This document shows, one piece after another, positions 53,432 to 62,133 of a stretch of DNA of 64,000 nt (the first letter of the stretch is position 1; the number at the start of each line of letters is the position of its first letter). A model generated the notes under the pieces. That model was not told the DNA's origin and made no database searches. It saw only the letters and a program-made list of their open reading frames with translations. The stretch comes from Armatimonadota bacterium (GTDB lineage Bacteria; Armatimonadota; UBA5829; DTJY01). The stretch spans positions 62,001 through 126,000 of the forward strand of contig JARYMF010000008.1 of assembly GCA_029907255.1 (NCBI GenBank). Reading direction: 5' to 3'. A program made the translations under genes and the position numbers.

Positions 53432-54661
53432 ATGGATGCGAAAATATCCTCTTTAATTGACCAATGGTCGAATAATGCAACAAACCTTCTTGCCAATCTC
53501 ATTTCCTTCCGAAGTACAGTTGGCAATGAGGGCGAGGTTCAGAGGTTCCTTGCTGATTATATTTGCGAACTTGGTTTCGAGCCCCGCCTTGTCCCAATAC
53601 ATCCAGGCATTGAGATGGACCCCGATTATACGCTCGTGCCAAATCACAAGGGTTACGAAGGCCGCGCAAATCTCGTTTTCACACTTCCCGGCAAAGGCAA
53701 GGGGAAAAGTATTATCTTAAACACTCATGTGGACGTGGTCCCTGGGCCGGACGAGCTTTTTAAACCACGAATTGAGAATGGCGTTATTTATGGACGCGGC
53801 GCTGTTGACGCAAAGGGCCACGTAGCTACAATCATTCAGGCACTAGTAGCTCTAAGAGATGCCGGTGTAAGGCTTAGCGGCGATGTGATGGTCCAGTTTG
53901 TAATCGAGGAAGAGGCAGGTGGCAATGGCGCACTTTCGGTAATTCTTGACGGCATGAGGGCTGATGGCGTGGTCGTAATGGAATCAACCGACTTCGGCGT
54001 AAGGCCAGCTGGACGCGGAGCAGTATGGTTCAAGCTTGCAATCGAAGGCAGATCCACTCATATGGGACGTTGGCGCGACGGCGTAAATGCGATTGAGAAA
54101 ATGATGGATGCGATTCGCGTGCTCCAAAAATACGAACAAAAGCTTGTGGCTGAATCCGGGGGCGATCCTTTGTTTCCCGATACAGCGGCAAATGTCAAAG
54201 TAAATATCGGCACAATCCAGGGTGGCGAGTGGCCTTCTATGGTGGCAGGCAATTGTGTGATAGAAGGCGGTGTCGGTTTCCTGCCTAATAAACGATTAGC
54301 AGATATCAAGGCGGAGGTCAAAGCTGCGCTCGAAGCAGGCGTTGATGATTGGACTCGCAACCACTATACCCTTGAGTTCACGCGCCTTCATAACGAGGCT
54401 TACCGCATGCCACCAGACCACCCGCTGGCGCAGGAGCTTTACCAATCAGCAATTTCATTGGGCGCAAAGTCCGATATTACAGGAATGACGGCATCGTGCG
54501 ATGCGCGCCTTTTCTGGCATAGAGGTGGTATGCCCACGGTTGTATTCGGCCCAGGAAAATTTCCTTACGCTCATGCGCTCGACGAACAAATCTCAATAGA
54601 TGACATAGCGCTTGGTGCGAAAATTCTGGCAGATTTTCTTATTCGATGGTGCGGAACTTAG
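53432..54661 (+). CDS. M20 family deacylase/peptidase (ArgE/DapE-like)
   Basis: A 409-residue dizinc amidohydrolase. Motifs: LNTHVDVVPGPDE (zinc His, catalytic Asp), YGRGAVDAKGHVATIIQAL (bridging Asp), FVIEEEAGGNGAL (catalytic Glu and zinc Glu), ESTDFGVRPAGRG and a final zinc His in PYAHALDEQISID. A lid/dimer domain lies at about 200-330 (RSTHMGRWRDGVNAIEKMM). The group hydrolyses N-acyl amino acids; acetylornithine or succinyl-diaminopimelate specificity cannot be assigned. The promoter is directly upstream. Confidence 0.88.
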   Translation: MDAKISSLIDQWSNNATNLLANLISFRSTVGNEGEVQRFLADYICELGFEPRLVPIHPGIEMDPDYTLVPNHKGYEGRANLVFTLPGKGKGKSIILNTHVDVVPGPDELFKPRIENGVIYGRGAVDAKGHVATIIQALVALRDAGVRLSGDVMVQFVIEEEAGGNGALSVILDGMRADGVVVMESTDFGVRPAGRGAVWFKLAIEGRSTHMGRWRDGVNAIEKMMDAIRVLQKYEQKLVAESGGDPLFPDTAANVKVNIGTIQGGEWPSMVAGNCVIEGGVGFLPNKRLADIKAEVKAALEAGVDDWTRNHYTLEFTRLHNEAYRMPPDHPLAQELYQSAISLGAKSDITGMTASCDARLFWHRGGMPTVVFGPGKFPYAHALDEQISIDDIALGAKILADFLIRWCGT

Positions 54662-54829
54662 AGAAATACGATTGCCTTATAGTTTGGTATACATACGCTT
54701 TGGTATCTTGAGCATCGGAGTAGAACTTGGGTTTTGCAAGTAAGAACGGATACGCTAGTGGTTCGGAAATTTCAAGAGCCTCTGCGGTAGAATGGGGTTC
54801 AGAAACTTTTTGTTCTTTTGGAGGTTAGC

Positions 54830-55900
54830 ATGGCAGTAAAGATTGCAGTAGTGGGGGCAGGAAAGTTTGGCGAGGTCCATTTAAAAATCTTTAAACAGCT
54901 GGAAATGGATGGCGTCGCTGAGCTGAAGGGTTTTTCCACTATCAAGCAGGAGGAGATTGACCGTAACGAGCCAATCTATGGAGTCAAAGGCTATCTCGAT
55001 TATAAAGAGATGCTAGAGAAGGAGGACCTTGACGCAATTACTGTGGTGACTCCCGACTTCCTTCATCGCGAAATTACCGTGTACGCCGCGAATTGCGGCA
55101 AGCACGTTCTATGTGAAAAGCCGCTCGACGTCACAGTTGAGGGCTGTAACGAAATGATTGAAGCGGCAAGGAAGAACAACGTAATTCTGCAGGTGGATTT
55201 TCATAAGCGATATGATCCCGACCATATGGCGGTCGAGGCGGGTGTTCGTGCGGGGAAGCTGGGGGACATCCTATATGGCCATTGCTATATGGAAGACCGA
55301 ATTGAGGTGCCAGTTGATTGGTTCCCACATTGGGCGCCACATGGTTCACCGCTTTGGTTTCTAGGCAGTCACTTTATAGACCTGATGAGGTGGATTATAA
55401 AGTCTGATGGTGAATCTGTTTGGGCAAAAGGTAGCAAGAAAAAGCTCCTTGGCGAGTTTGGCATAGATATGTATGATTCGGTGAGTGCACTTGTGGCATT
55501 CAAGAATGGCGCAGCTGTTTCGTTTGATGTGTCTTGGATACTTCCTCGAAAATTTGAGGCAATTGTGAATCAAGGCATGAGAATAGTTGGCACGAAAGGT
55601 GTGTGGGAGGTTGACAGCCAGGACCGCGGCGACAGGTCATGCTTCGAAGACGAAGGTATGCGCACCTGGAACAACAACTTCATGCGTGAGGAAATAGACA
55701 AGCAGGGGCGAATAATATATCGAGGCTATGGAGTTGAGAGTATCGCCGATTTTGTTTATAACGTGCAGTTTTTGAAAAATGGTGGCGCCCTTGAACAACT
55801 AGCTGGGAAGTATCCTTCAGGTGAAGATGGTCGCGAAGTAACCCGCATATGTGCGGGAATTGCAAAAAGCTTGGAGACCGGCGAGGTCGTCAAGTTGTAA
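54830..55900 (+). CDS. Gfo/Idh/MocA family NAD(P)-dependent oxidoreductase
   Basis: A 356-residue dehydrogenase with an N-terminal Rossmann fold (IAVVGAGKFGEVHL, about 4-17), AITVVTPDFLHREITVYAA, the catalytic-lysine motif HVLCEKPLDVT and the C-terminal alpha/beta domain beginning VDFHKRYDPDHM. ATG 54830 has GGAGG five bases upstream. The family oxidises sugars or inositols; the substrate is unknown. It lies 24 bases before an aminotransferase gene, suggesting a ketosugar/aminosugar step: oxidation followed by amination. Confidence 0.9.
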   Translation: MAVKIAVVGAGKFGEVHLKIFKQLEMDGVAELKGFSTIKQEEIDRNEPIYGVKGYLDYKEMLEKEDLDAITVVTPDFLHREITVYAANCGKHVLCEKPLDVTVEGCNEMIEAARKNNVILQVDFHKRYDPDHMAVEAGVRAGKLGDILYGHCYMEDRIEVPVDWFPHWAPHGSPLWFLGSHFIDLMRWIIKSDGESVWAKGSKKKLLGEFGIDMYDSVSALVAFKNGAAVSFDVSWILPRKFEAIVNQGMRIVGTKGVWEVDSQDRGDRSCFEDEGMRTWNNNFMREEIDKQGRIIYRGYGVESIADFVYNVQFLKNGGALEQLAGKYPSGEDGREVTRICAGIAKSLETGEVVKL

Positions 55901-55924
55901 AGGTAAGTACGAGGAGAGTTATCA

Positions 55925-57241
55925 ATGGAAGTACCATGCATTAAGACAGAACTACCAGGCCCAAAAGCCTCAAAATTTATTGAAATGTCAAGAAAGTACG
56001 AGCCACATTCGATGTCGGATCAAGTGCCTGCTGTGTGGCGAAGTGCTAAAGGCGCCGTTGTAGAGGATGTGGATGGCAACCTGTTCATTGATTTTACATC
56101 CGGCGTGCTTGTCACTAATGTGGGCCATTGCCATCCGAATCATGTCCAGGCAATCCAAGAGCAAGCTGCCGAATTGATGAACTCGTATGATTTTGTGAAC
56201 CCTTGGCGGGCTCAGTTGGCTGCAAAGTTAGTGGAGATTACATCTCCGAATTTAGATAAAGCGTTCATCCTATCAACTGGCGCAGAGGCTACGGAAGCCG
56301 CAATCAAGGTCGCAAGAAGATACACAGGCAAATATGAGATCATCGCGTTCCATGGCGCATTCCATGGGCGAACATACATGGCGATGAGCGTTGGAGGAAA
56401 GCAGGGCGTAAAGCGGCACTTTGGACCAATGGTTCCCGGCATTCTGCATGCGCCGTTCTGTTATTGCTACCGATGTGTCTTCGAGCAAACATATCCAAAG
56501 TGCAATTATACGTGCCTGCGCTATCTCGACCACTTGCTGGAAACTGAGAGCACAGGTTCTGTGGCAGCGTTAATTACAGAATCCTATCAAGGCGGTGCGG
56601 GCTCGATTATCCCGCCGGGTGACTACATGCAGAGGCTAAAGAAGTGGTGCGAAGAACGTGATATTCTCTTCATATTAGATGAGGTTCAATCATCGTTTGG
56701 ACGCACAGGGAAGATGTTTGCCTATGAGCATTGGGGTATTGAGCCTAACCTCTTATGTCTAGGCAAGGGCATTGGAAGCGGAGTGCCAATTTCGGCGCTG
56801 GTCGGTGAATCTCGGATACTCGATGTTTTGGAACCAGGAAGCATGTCGAGCACCAACGGCGGAAATCCTTTATGTTCGAGGGCTGCTTTGACGGCGATTC
56901 AGATTATAGAAGAAGAAGGACTTGCGGAGAGAGCGGCAGATCTTGGACAAAAGATGCTCAATCGCCTAAATGAAATGAAGGAAAAATATGAAATGGTAGG
57001 CGACGTCCGAGGAATGGGTTTAGCTGTCGGCGTTGAGGTAGTAAAGGACAAAGTGAGCAAAGCTCCAGATGCCGAGATGACTCGCCGAATCACCCAGGAA
57101 GCATTCAAGCGGGGGTTAATCCTAATAGCCCCGATTGGTTTCTATGGCAACGTCATTCGCATCGCTCCACCGCTTGTCATACCTGAAGACTTGATGATGA
57201 AAGGGTTGGATATTTTAGAAGCGGCTATAAGCAGCATTTAA
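55925..57241 (+). CDS. Class III aminotransferase (4-aminobutyrate aminotransferase-like)
   Basis: A 438-residue PLP enzyme with STGAEATEAAIKVARRYTGK, AFHGAFHGRTYMAMS, LDEVQSSFGRTGKMFAYEH and LCLGKGIGSGVPISALV (Schiff-base Lys in GKGI). The layout is that of GABA/beta-alanine aminotransferases. An insert with CYCYRCVFEQTYPKCNYTC (four Cys, about 178-200) is unusual and could bind a metal. It directly follows the Gfo/Idh/MocA gene, with a GAGGAG site, and is probably cotranscribed with it and the URO-D-family gene downstream. Confidence 0.89.
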   Translation: MEVPCIKTELPGPKASKFIEMSRKYEPHSMSDQVPAVWRSAKGAVVEDVDGNLFIDFTSGVLVTNVGHCHPNHVQAIQEQAAELMNSYDFVNPWRAQLAAKLVEITSPNLDKAFILSTGAEATEAAIKVARRYTGKYEIIAFHGAFHGRTYMAMSVGGKQGVKRHFGPMVPGILHAPFCYCYRCVFEQTYPKCNYTCLRYLDHLLETESTGSVAALITESYQGGAGSIIPPGDYMQRLKKWCEERDILFILDEVQSSFGRTGKMFAYEHWGIEPNLLCLGKGIGSGVPISALVGESRILDVLEPGSMSSTNGGNPLCSRAALTAIQIIEEEGLAERAADLGQKMLNRLNEMKEKYEMVGDVRGMGLAVGVEVVKDKVSKAPDAEMTRRITQEAFKRGLILIAPIGFYGNVIRIAPPLVIPEDLMMKGLDILEAAISSI

Positions 57242-57324
57242 AATGCTAGTTTTGGAATGGGCGAATAAGGAATTCTTATCCACTTCAATCCCTAATTCGC
57301 CCATTCAAAATTTGAGAGGTGCCC

Positions 57325-58386
57325 ATGCCTGTACCCAATTTGCAAAAACGACTGGAAAAGTTGGACTCGCTGATAGATATTAATCATATCAGGCAGTCAG
57401 AGCGGTTGCTTGAGGATACATTCTCATACAAGGCGGTTGACAGGCTGCCGATACTGAATCCAGATTATGTCCCGGGCTGGGAGACATATCCATATTCCGA
57501 GGCGTTTTATGATATGGAGAAGATGCTCATAAATGAGCTCGCTGGTGTATGGCAAGGTGCAAACCTCAGGGATGATAGAATGTATACCATTCGTGCGAAC
57601 TATGGTGTCGGAACAGTTGCTTCATTATTCGGTTGCAAAATATCCCTTACGATGAACAATATGCCTTGGTGCGAGCCTCTTTCTGAGACGGAATTAATGA
57701 AAGCGCTTGATAGGGGTGTTCCTGACCTTTCATCAGGTCTCGGAACAAGGGTTTTTGAGACTGAGCAGTTCTATCTGGACACTCTTTCTCAATACCCAAA
57801 CTTGAGCAAAGCGGTGCATGTGTTTATCTGCGATACACAAGGGCCGTTTGATACCGCACATCTCATCATGGGGCACCGAATTTATACCGAGATATATGAT
57901 AACCCAGATTTGGTTCACCGCTTGCTTGATGTCGTTACCGAAACTTATATTGCTTTTACAAAGGCTCAAAAAGAAATAATTGGCGAGTGCAATGACTGGA
58001 GTTACCACTCGCAAATGAAAGTAAGAGGCGGCATACGAATATGTGAGGATGCTCCGACGAACATTTCGTCGTCCGCATACCTGGAGTTCTGCCGGCCTTA
58101 CAACGAGCGCTGTCTTGCAGAGTTTAACGGTGGCTGGATTCATTACTGTGGAAAGGGCTATCAGATATTCCCGCATGTGATTTCCACCCCAGGTCTTTGT
58201 GGCGTGAACTTTGGCAATCCAGAGGTTCAAGACCTGCAGTATATTTATTCGGAAGCCAGCAAAAGGGGAATTGGCATTATAAGCTGGAGTGGGCGATTTA
58301 CATCAGAGGATGAAAAAGTCATCAAGACAGGTATTAGCCTTGTCAAAAGTGCTGAGCGTAGGTCGCCTGAGGCAGCACTTTACTAG
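57325..58386 (+). CDS. Uroporphyrinogen decarboxylase-family (URO-D/MtaA-like) protein
   Basis: A 353-residue TIM-barrel protein of the URO-D superfamily, which includes methylcobamide:CoM methyltransferases and many uncharacterised members. Visible stretches are VDRLPILNPDYVPGWETYPYSEAF, HVFICDTQGPFDTAHLIMG, DNPDLVHRLLDVVTETYIAF and HYCGKGYQIFPHVISTPGLCGVNFGNPE, with His-Cys (HYCGK) in the place of the methyltransferase zinc site. The family residues needed for haem synthesis are not evident. ATG 57325 follows GAGAGG; GTG 57319 overlaps it. A strong terminator ends the unit. Confidence 0.8.
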   Translation: MPVPNLQKRLEKLDSLIDINHIRQSERLLEDTFSYKAVDRLPILNPDYVPGWETYPYSEAFYDMEKMLINELAGVWQGANLRDDRMYTIRANYGVGTVASLFGCKISLTMNNMPWCEPLSETELMKALDRGVPDLSSGLGTRVFETEQFYLDTLSQYPNLSKAVHVFICDTQGPFDTAHLIMGHRIYTEIYDNPDLVHRLLDVVTETYIAFTKAQKEIIGECNDWSYHSQMKVRGGIRICEDAPTNISSSAYLEFCRPYNERCLAEFNGGWIHYCGKGYQIFPHVISTPGLCGVNFGNPEVQDLQYIYSEASKRGIGIISWSGRFTSEDEKVIKTGISLVKSAERRSPEAALY

Positions 58387-58575
58387 TAATAATTTTAAAC
58401 CTCGTTTTTTGTTTTAGCGCCTAAAAACGGTTAATTCATTAAGACCGCGCGAATCCTTTGTAAGCCATTAGCTATTGGCATACAGCTTCTTTGTCGGATT
58501 GGCACAGTTCTTGCATCATGTTTTTATGTACTCTACTCCTTCCAAACCTCACAGCAGTAGAGGCAGCTGCTGTGC

Positions 58576-58620
58576 ATGTGCCCGTCCCACAACTACAAGA
58601 CGGGCACATTAATTTTTTTA
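58576..58620 (+). terminator. Strong intrinsic terminator after the URO-D-family gene
   Basis: ATGTGCCCGTC (58576-58586) pairs perfectly with GACGGGCACAT (58599-58609), followed by TAATTTTTTTA. A smaller CAGCAG/CTGCTG hairpin lies just upstream. Confidence 0.9.
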
Positions 58621-58623
58621 TGA

Positions 58624-58647
58624 AAAAATGAAAACGTTTTCATTTTT
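58624..58647. promoter_or_regulatory. 24-bp perfect palindrome, LacI-family operator-like
   Basis: Centred on CG at 58635-58636 with half-site AAAATGAAAAC, identical on both strands over 24 bases. The core TGAAAACGTTTTCA fits LacI/GalR-family operators. It sits directly after one terminator and 140 bases before another, with no recognised gene between. No LacI-type regulator is in the window. Confidence 0.7.
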
Positions 58648-58786
58648 GGGAACTTCCTTTCTATTTCTTTCGTCTTAAATAGTGAAGACGATTACTAACG
58701 GCAGGTGATTGCAGCGCTATAATCATACCTCCTTCATCCCAATGCATTGCCGGTTCTCTTGCCGGCATGTAGCCATCCCTCATGAG
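58648..58786. other. Region between operator and terminator, no gene recognised
   Basis: Part of the 508-base gap 58387-58894. It contains a TATAAT at 58718-58723 without a good -35 and a small hairpin GCCGG/CCGGC near 58749-58766. Open frames here are short and unconvincing. A short RNA ending at the 58787 terminator is possible. Confidence 0.35.
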
Positions 58787-58819
58787 AAAGCCCACTGGAA
58801 GTTCAGTGGGCTTTTTTTT
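58787..58819 (+). terminator. Strong intrinsic terminator
   Basis: AGCCCACTG pairs with CAGTGGGCT around GAAGTT, followed by T8 on the plus strand. The minus strand has TTTCTC after the stem, so it can also end the ABC-transporter operon coming from the right. Confidence 0.88.
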
Positions 58820-58894
58820 GGCTGGTTTGGGCGGGAGACTGTAATTTATGAGGTTTTTCGGAATTTGGCTTGTCTATTTATTTTGAGGAAACAA

Positions 58895-59758
58895 TTATCC
58901 CTTCAACGCACCCGCGGTGAGGCCTTCGGTAATTTGACGCTGGAAGAAGAGATATACAATGAGTGTGGGGATCATTACGATTACTAAACCCGCAAAGAGC
59001 ACCCCCCAATTTGTCTCATAGTGTTCAACCATCAGGAGATTGGCAATTCCAAGAGGCAGAGTTCGGAGTTCGTTGCTGCTTATAATGACAAGTGCTAGCG
59101 GATATTCATTCCAAATGCCAAAGAAATTAAAGATTCCAGCCGTAATCAGCCCTGGTTTGGCAAGGGGAAGCATAATCCGCCAGAAGACCGAAAAATGCGA
59201 GCATCCGTCTATTAGGCCGGCTTCTGCAAGTTCGTAAGGCAGCGTTTTAAAGAAACCAGTAAGGACGAATATGGTGAAGGATAACGAGAAAGCAACATAA
59301 GCGGTTATTAATCCAAAATAATTGTCGAGCATATTTAACCGGCTAAGTAGGAGGTAGAGCGGAACAATGCCGAGAAACACAGGAAACATCATTCCGCTAA
59401 TAAAGGCAGTATGTACTATCTCTCGCCCTCGAAAGACAAAGCGGGCAAGGGCATAGGCCGCTATCGAACCAATAAGCAGGATAAAAAACATAGAAATTGA
59501 GGTGACGATTACGCTATTAAAGAAACACCGCCCAATCTCGGCTCTTTGCCAAGCATCAATAAAGTTTTGCCACTGGGGTTTTAGAGTTGGTAGCCAAGGA
59601 TTTGTAAAAATTTCATAAGAAGTCTTCAGCGAAACAGAGATAAGCCAAATCATTGGGTAGACAACGATAATGGCATATGCAATAAGAATCACCTCAACAG
59701 GTATCAGAATCAGAATCTTTTTTAGCTTATTCTGACTCCCACCACGCTTAATTCCCAT
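58895..59758 (-). CDS. Sugar ABC transporter permease (MalG type)
   Basis: A 287-residue inner-membrane permease with six hydrophobic segments and the EAA loop in YELAEAGLIDGCSHFSVFWRIMLPLAKPGL (about 180-210). The N terminus (VIVVYPMIWLISVSLKTSYEIF) is typical of carbohydrate CUT1 MalG-like subunits. The ATG is two bases after the stop of the partner permease, so the genes form one operon. It is the last gene of that operon. Confidence 0.93.
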   Translation of the reverse strand: MGIKRGGSQNKLKKILILIPVEVILIAYAIIVVYPMIWLISVSLKTSYEIFTNPWLPTLKPQWQNFIDAWQRAEIGRCFFNSVIVTSISMFFILLIGSIAAYALARFVFRGREIVHTAFISGMMFPVFLGIVPLYLLLSRLNMLDNYFGLITAYVAFSLSFTIFVLTGFFKTLPYELAEAGLIDGCSHFSVFWRIMLPLAKPGLITAGIFNFFGIWNEYPLALVIISSNELRTLPLGIANLLMVEHYETNWGVLFAGLVIVMIPTLIVYLFFQRQITEGLTAGALKG

Positions 59759-59759
59759 T

Positions 59760-60650
59760 CTAAAACTCCACTGCCTCTCGCTTCATTAGGCGAAGTGATA
59801 TGAGTGCGAAACCGAGTATCAACAAGAAAGCTACAACACCCAAAGCTGTAGCATATCCATAATTACTTTCAGTAAATGCTAACCGATAAAGATAAGTCAA
59901 CATCGTTTCGGTGTGGTAATTCGGGCCACACTGACCACATGTGATAACGTAGACTAATCCAAAGATATTTAGTGTATGTATGACAAGGTAAATAACCCCT
60001 AGCTTTAAGATTTCCCAGAGCAGTGGTATTGTGACGTGGCGAAATGACTGCCAGTGGGTTGCACCGTCTATTGCAGCTGCCTCATAAAAAGACGTAGGTA
60101 TGCTTTGCATTCCAGCCAGGAAGAGCACGATATAAAAGCCAAGACTGTACCAAATGCTTACTACGACTACCGCAGGCAGTGCAGTTGAGGGTTCGCCTAA
60201 CCATCCGGTTGCATATCTTTCGAGGCCGATTGCTTTTAGGAAGCTGTTGAGGAGTCCAAACTGCATATTATAGACGAACGACCACAGGACGGCTACTGCA
60301 ACGACCGAGATCATGTTTGGAAAGAGGTACACGGCTCGGTACATACTTGCGCCCCATACCTTGCGGCTCAGGGCATAGGAGACGAATAGCCCCACAATTA
60401 AAACTACGGGGAGCGATATGCCCAAAAATACTAGGTTGTGGCTGAGCGCCTTCCAGAAAATTGGATCTTCCAGAAGGAGGGTGCGGAAATTCTGCAGCCC
60501 AACGAACTCTTTGTTTGTCGAGAGCCCTCGCCAGCGGAAAAGCGCAATATAGAATGCCTGCGCCATGGGAAAGAGAAAGAAAATGGCATATAGGATTACA
60601 GCTGGCGCCAGAAAAGCTATAATCGTTAGTTGTTGGTCTCGCTTGCGCAT
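59760..60650 (-). CDS. Sugar ABC transporter permease (MalF/UgpA type)
   Basis: A 296-residue inner-membrane permease with six transmembrane segments and the EAA loop SFYEAAAIDGATHWQSFRHVTIPLL (about 202-226). Its start overlaps the stop of the binding-protein gene (TGATG), so ATG 60650 is preferred over the TTG one codon upstream. It forms the channel with the MalG-type partner. Confidence 0.93.
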   Translation of the reverse strand: MRKRDQQLTIIAFLAPAVILYAIFFLFPMAQAFYIALFRWRGLSTNKEFVGLQNFRTLLLEDPIFWKALSHNLVFLGISLPVVLIVGLFVSYALSRKVWGASMYRAVYLFPNMISVVAVAVLWSFVYNMQFGLLNSFLKAIGLERYATGWLGEPSTALPAVVVVSIWYSLGFYIVLFLAGMQSIPTSFYEAAAIDGATHWQSFRHVTIPLLWEILKLGVIYLVIHTLNIFGLVYVITCGQCGPNYHTETMLTYLYRLAFTESNYGYATALGVVAFLLILGFALISLRLMKREAVEF

Positions 60651-61966
60651 CAAATTTTATGTTTTGGTATCGATTTGTCTTTCCGTACCTTTTCGGCTGC
60701 TGCTTCCATGGCATCCACGCATTGTTTTGGCGTCATTTCGCCGCTAAGGAGTGCACCCATCGCGCTCTCGGTGGCCGCCTTCATTGATGGGTACCATTGC
60801 TCAAAGTCCATGTCCCACGTTGCCTTAGCCTCGCGCATGCATTTTGCAGCCGACACAAGATCAGGAGGCAATTTAACCTGCTCAGCGGCCCCTTTGATGG
60901 ACATTAGCGTGTTCTTTTGAACGATGAACTTCTTTGCCATATCTATTGAGCTCATAAATTTGAAGAAGTCAGCTGCAATGTCGTGATGCTTGCCTTCCTT
61001 CGGAATTATCCAGCTTTCTGGTCCCGCAGAGACAATAGAGGGATCCCCTTTGCCTCCCTTTACAACCGGCGGGTTGATGAAGTCCATTTTGAAACCAGGG
61101 GGGATTTGGTTCTTCATTTCCGAACCTAACCATGTGCCGCAAGGAATCATAGCGGCTCGACCGAGGATGAATTCCATTTGCGCTTCTGTGTGGCTCATTC
61201 CCATTGCGCCTTTTTGGAAGTAACCTCTGTCGCGAAGCTCCGCTATCATTTCGGCGGCTTTGAGGAATGCTGGGCTGTTCCACGCTCCAGGCTTTAGGTT
61301 TTGTGCGTCTTTGTAAGCTTGAAGTCCGCCGATGCTAATTGCCCACGGAATAAGGAAGCCTCTAAGTGTGTAGGCTTGATATTTGCCTTGATAAGTAAGA
61401 GGCGCAATTCCTGCTTTCTTTATCTTTTCGCAGAGAACAAGTAGTTCATCGTATGTCTTGGGCGGAGTCCAACCATGTTTCTTAAACATGTTGACGTTAT
61501 ACCACCAACCGGTGATATTTAAGTTATAGGGAATGATATAATAATGCCCGTTGTACTTTCCTTTTTCAAGTAAGTCAGGGTAAAATGTGTCCTTCCACTT
61601 GACGTTCTGGCCGTATGCCTTCGTTTCCAAATACTTGTCCATTTCCAGGACTTTGCCTTCTGCCACGAGACCCCATACGTCCATTCCCCAGCCGGGCCAT
61701 GTTAGGTCGGGTGGGTTGCCCTTTACAAACCTTGGCCGAAGTTGTTCCCAAATTCTCGGGTTACCCCACACCTTAATTTTTACATTTGGATGAAGTTTTT
61801 CGTATTCGCGAGCGGCATACTCAAAAAAGTCGAGCCCAAAGCCACCTTGAAATGAAGCAACTTCGATTACAATCTTGCCTTCCTCTTTGGCTTGTTTTTT
61901 GCCGCAGCCCCCAATCACAAGGGAAATTAAAACCACAAATGCTAGGATGTAAAGCGTTCTCCTCAT
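60650..61966 (-). CDS. Sugar ABC transporter solute-binding lipoprotein
   Basis: A 438-residue family 1 extracellular solute-binding protein. The N terminus MRRTLYILAFVVLISLVIGGCGKK ends in a lipobox (IGGC), so it is a lipoprotein. The mature part shows YEKLHPNVKIKVWG, FVKGNPPDLTWPGWGMD and KHHDIAADFFKFMSS, typical of CUT1 sugar binders. ATG 61966 has AAAGGA nine bases upstream; an upstream in-frame codon adds an unlikely extension. No ATPase gene follows the permeases, so the importer must use one encoded elsewhere, as MsmK-type systems do. Confidence 0.92.
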   Translation of the reverse strand: MRRTLYILAFVVLISLVIGGCGKKQAKEEGKIVIEVASFQGGFGLDFFEYAAREYEKLHPNVKIKVWGNPRIWEQLRPRFVKGNPPDLTWPGWGMDVWGLVAEGKVLEMDKYLETKAYGQNVKWKDTFYPDLLEKGKYNGHYYIIPYNLNITGWWYNVNMFKKHGWTPPKTYDELLVLCEKIKKAGIAPLTYQGKYQAYTLRGFLIPWAISIGGLQAYKDAQNLKPGAWNSPAFLKAAEMIAELRDRGYFQKGAMGMSHTEAQMEFILGRAAMIPCGTWLGSEMKNQIPPGFKMDFINPPVVKGGKGDPSIVSAGPESWIIPKEGKHHDIAADFFKFMSSIDMAKKFIVQKNTLMSIKGAAEQVKLPPDLVSAAKCMREAKATWDMDFEQWYPSMKAATESAMGALLSGEMTPKQCVDAMEAAAEKVRKDKSIPKHKI

Positions 61967-62011
61967 GTGAGCCTGTCCTTTCGATAAAAGTCCCAATTAT
62001 TAACAAAATTA

Positions 62012-62039
62012 AGCATAACTTGTAATTTTAGTATTTCAA
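62012..62039 (-). promoter_or_regulatory. Candidate promoter of the sugar ABC operon
   Basis: On the minus strand, TTGAAA (complement of 62034-62039), a 16-base spacer and TATGCT (complement of 62012-62017). It lies about 46 bases before the lipoprotein start. The match is moderate. Confidence 0.45.
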
Positions 62040-62133
62040 GTGTTGAGCTTTGCCAACCATAGTAGCATTTCGTCGAGGTAGGTGGAAAATCCTGCACGAG
62101 GCATTTGTGTTTGGCTTAAGTACCACAGTTCAA

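Noticed and set aside
57325-58386. Haem-synthesis uroporphyrinogen decarboxylase (hemE)
   Set aside because: It belongs to the superfamily, but the hemE-specific N-terminal motif is not visible and the context is an oxidoreductase and aminotransferase rather than haem genes.
58709-58987. 92-codon open frame near the ABC operon
   Set aside because: It runs through the strong terminator and over the end of the permease gene, with no ribosome-binding site or protein-like composition.
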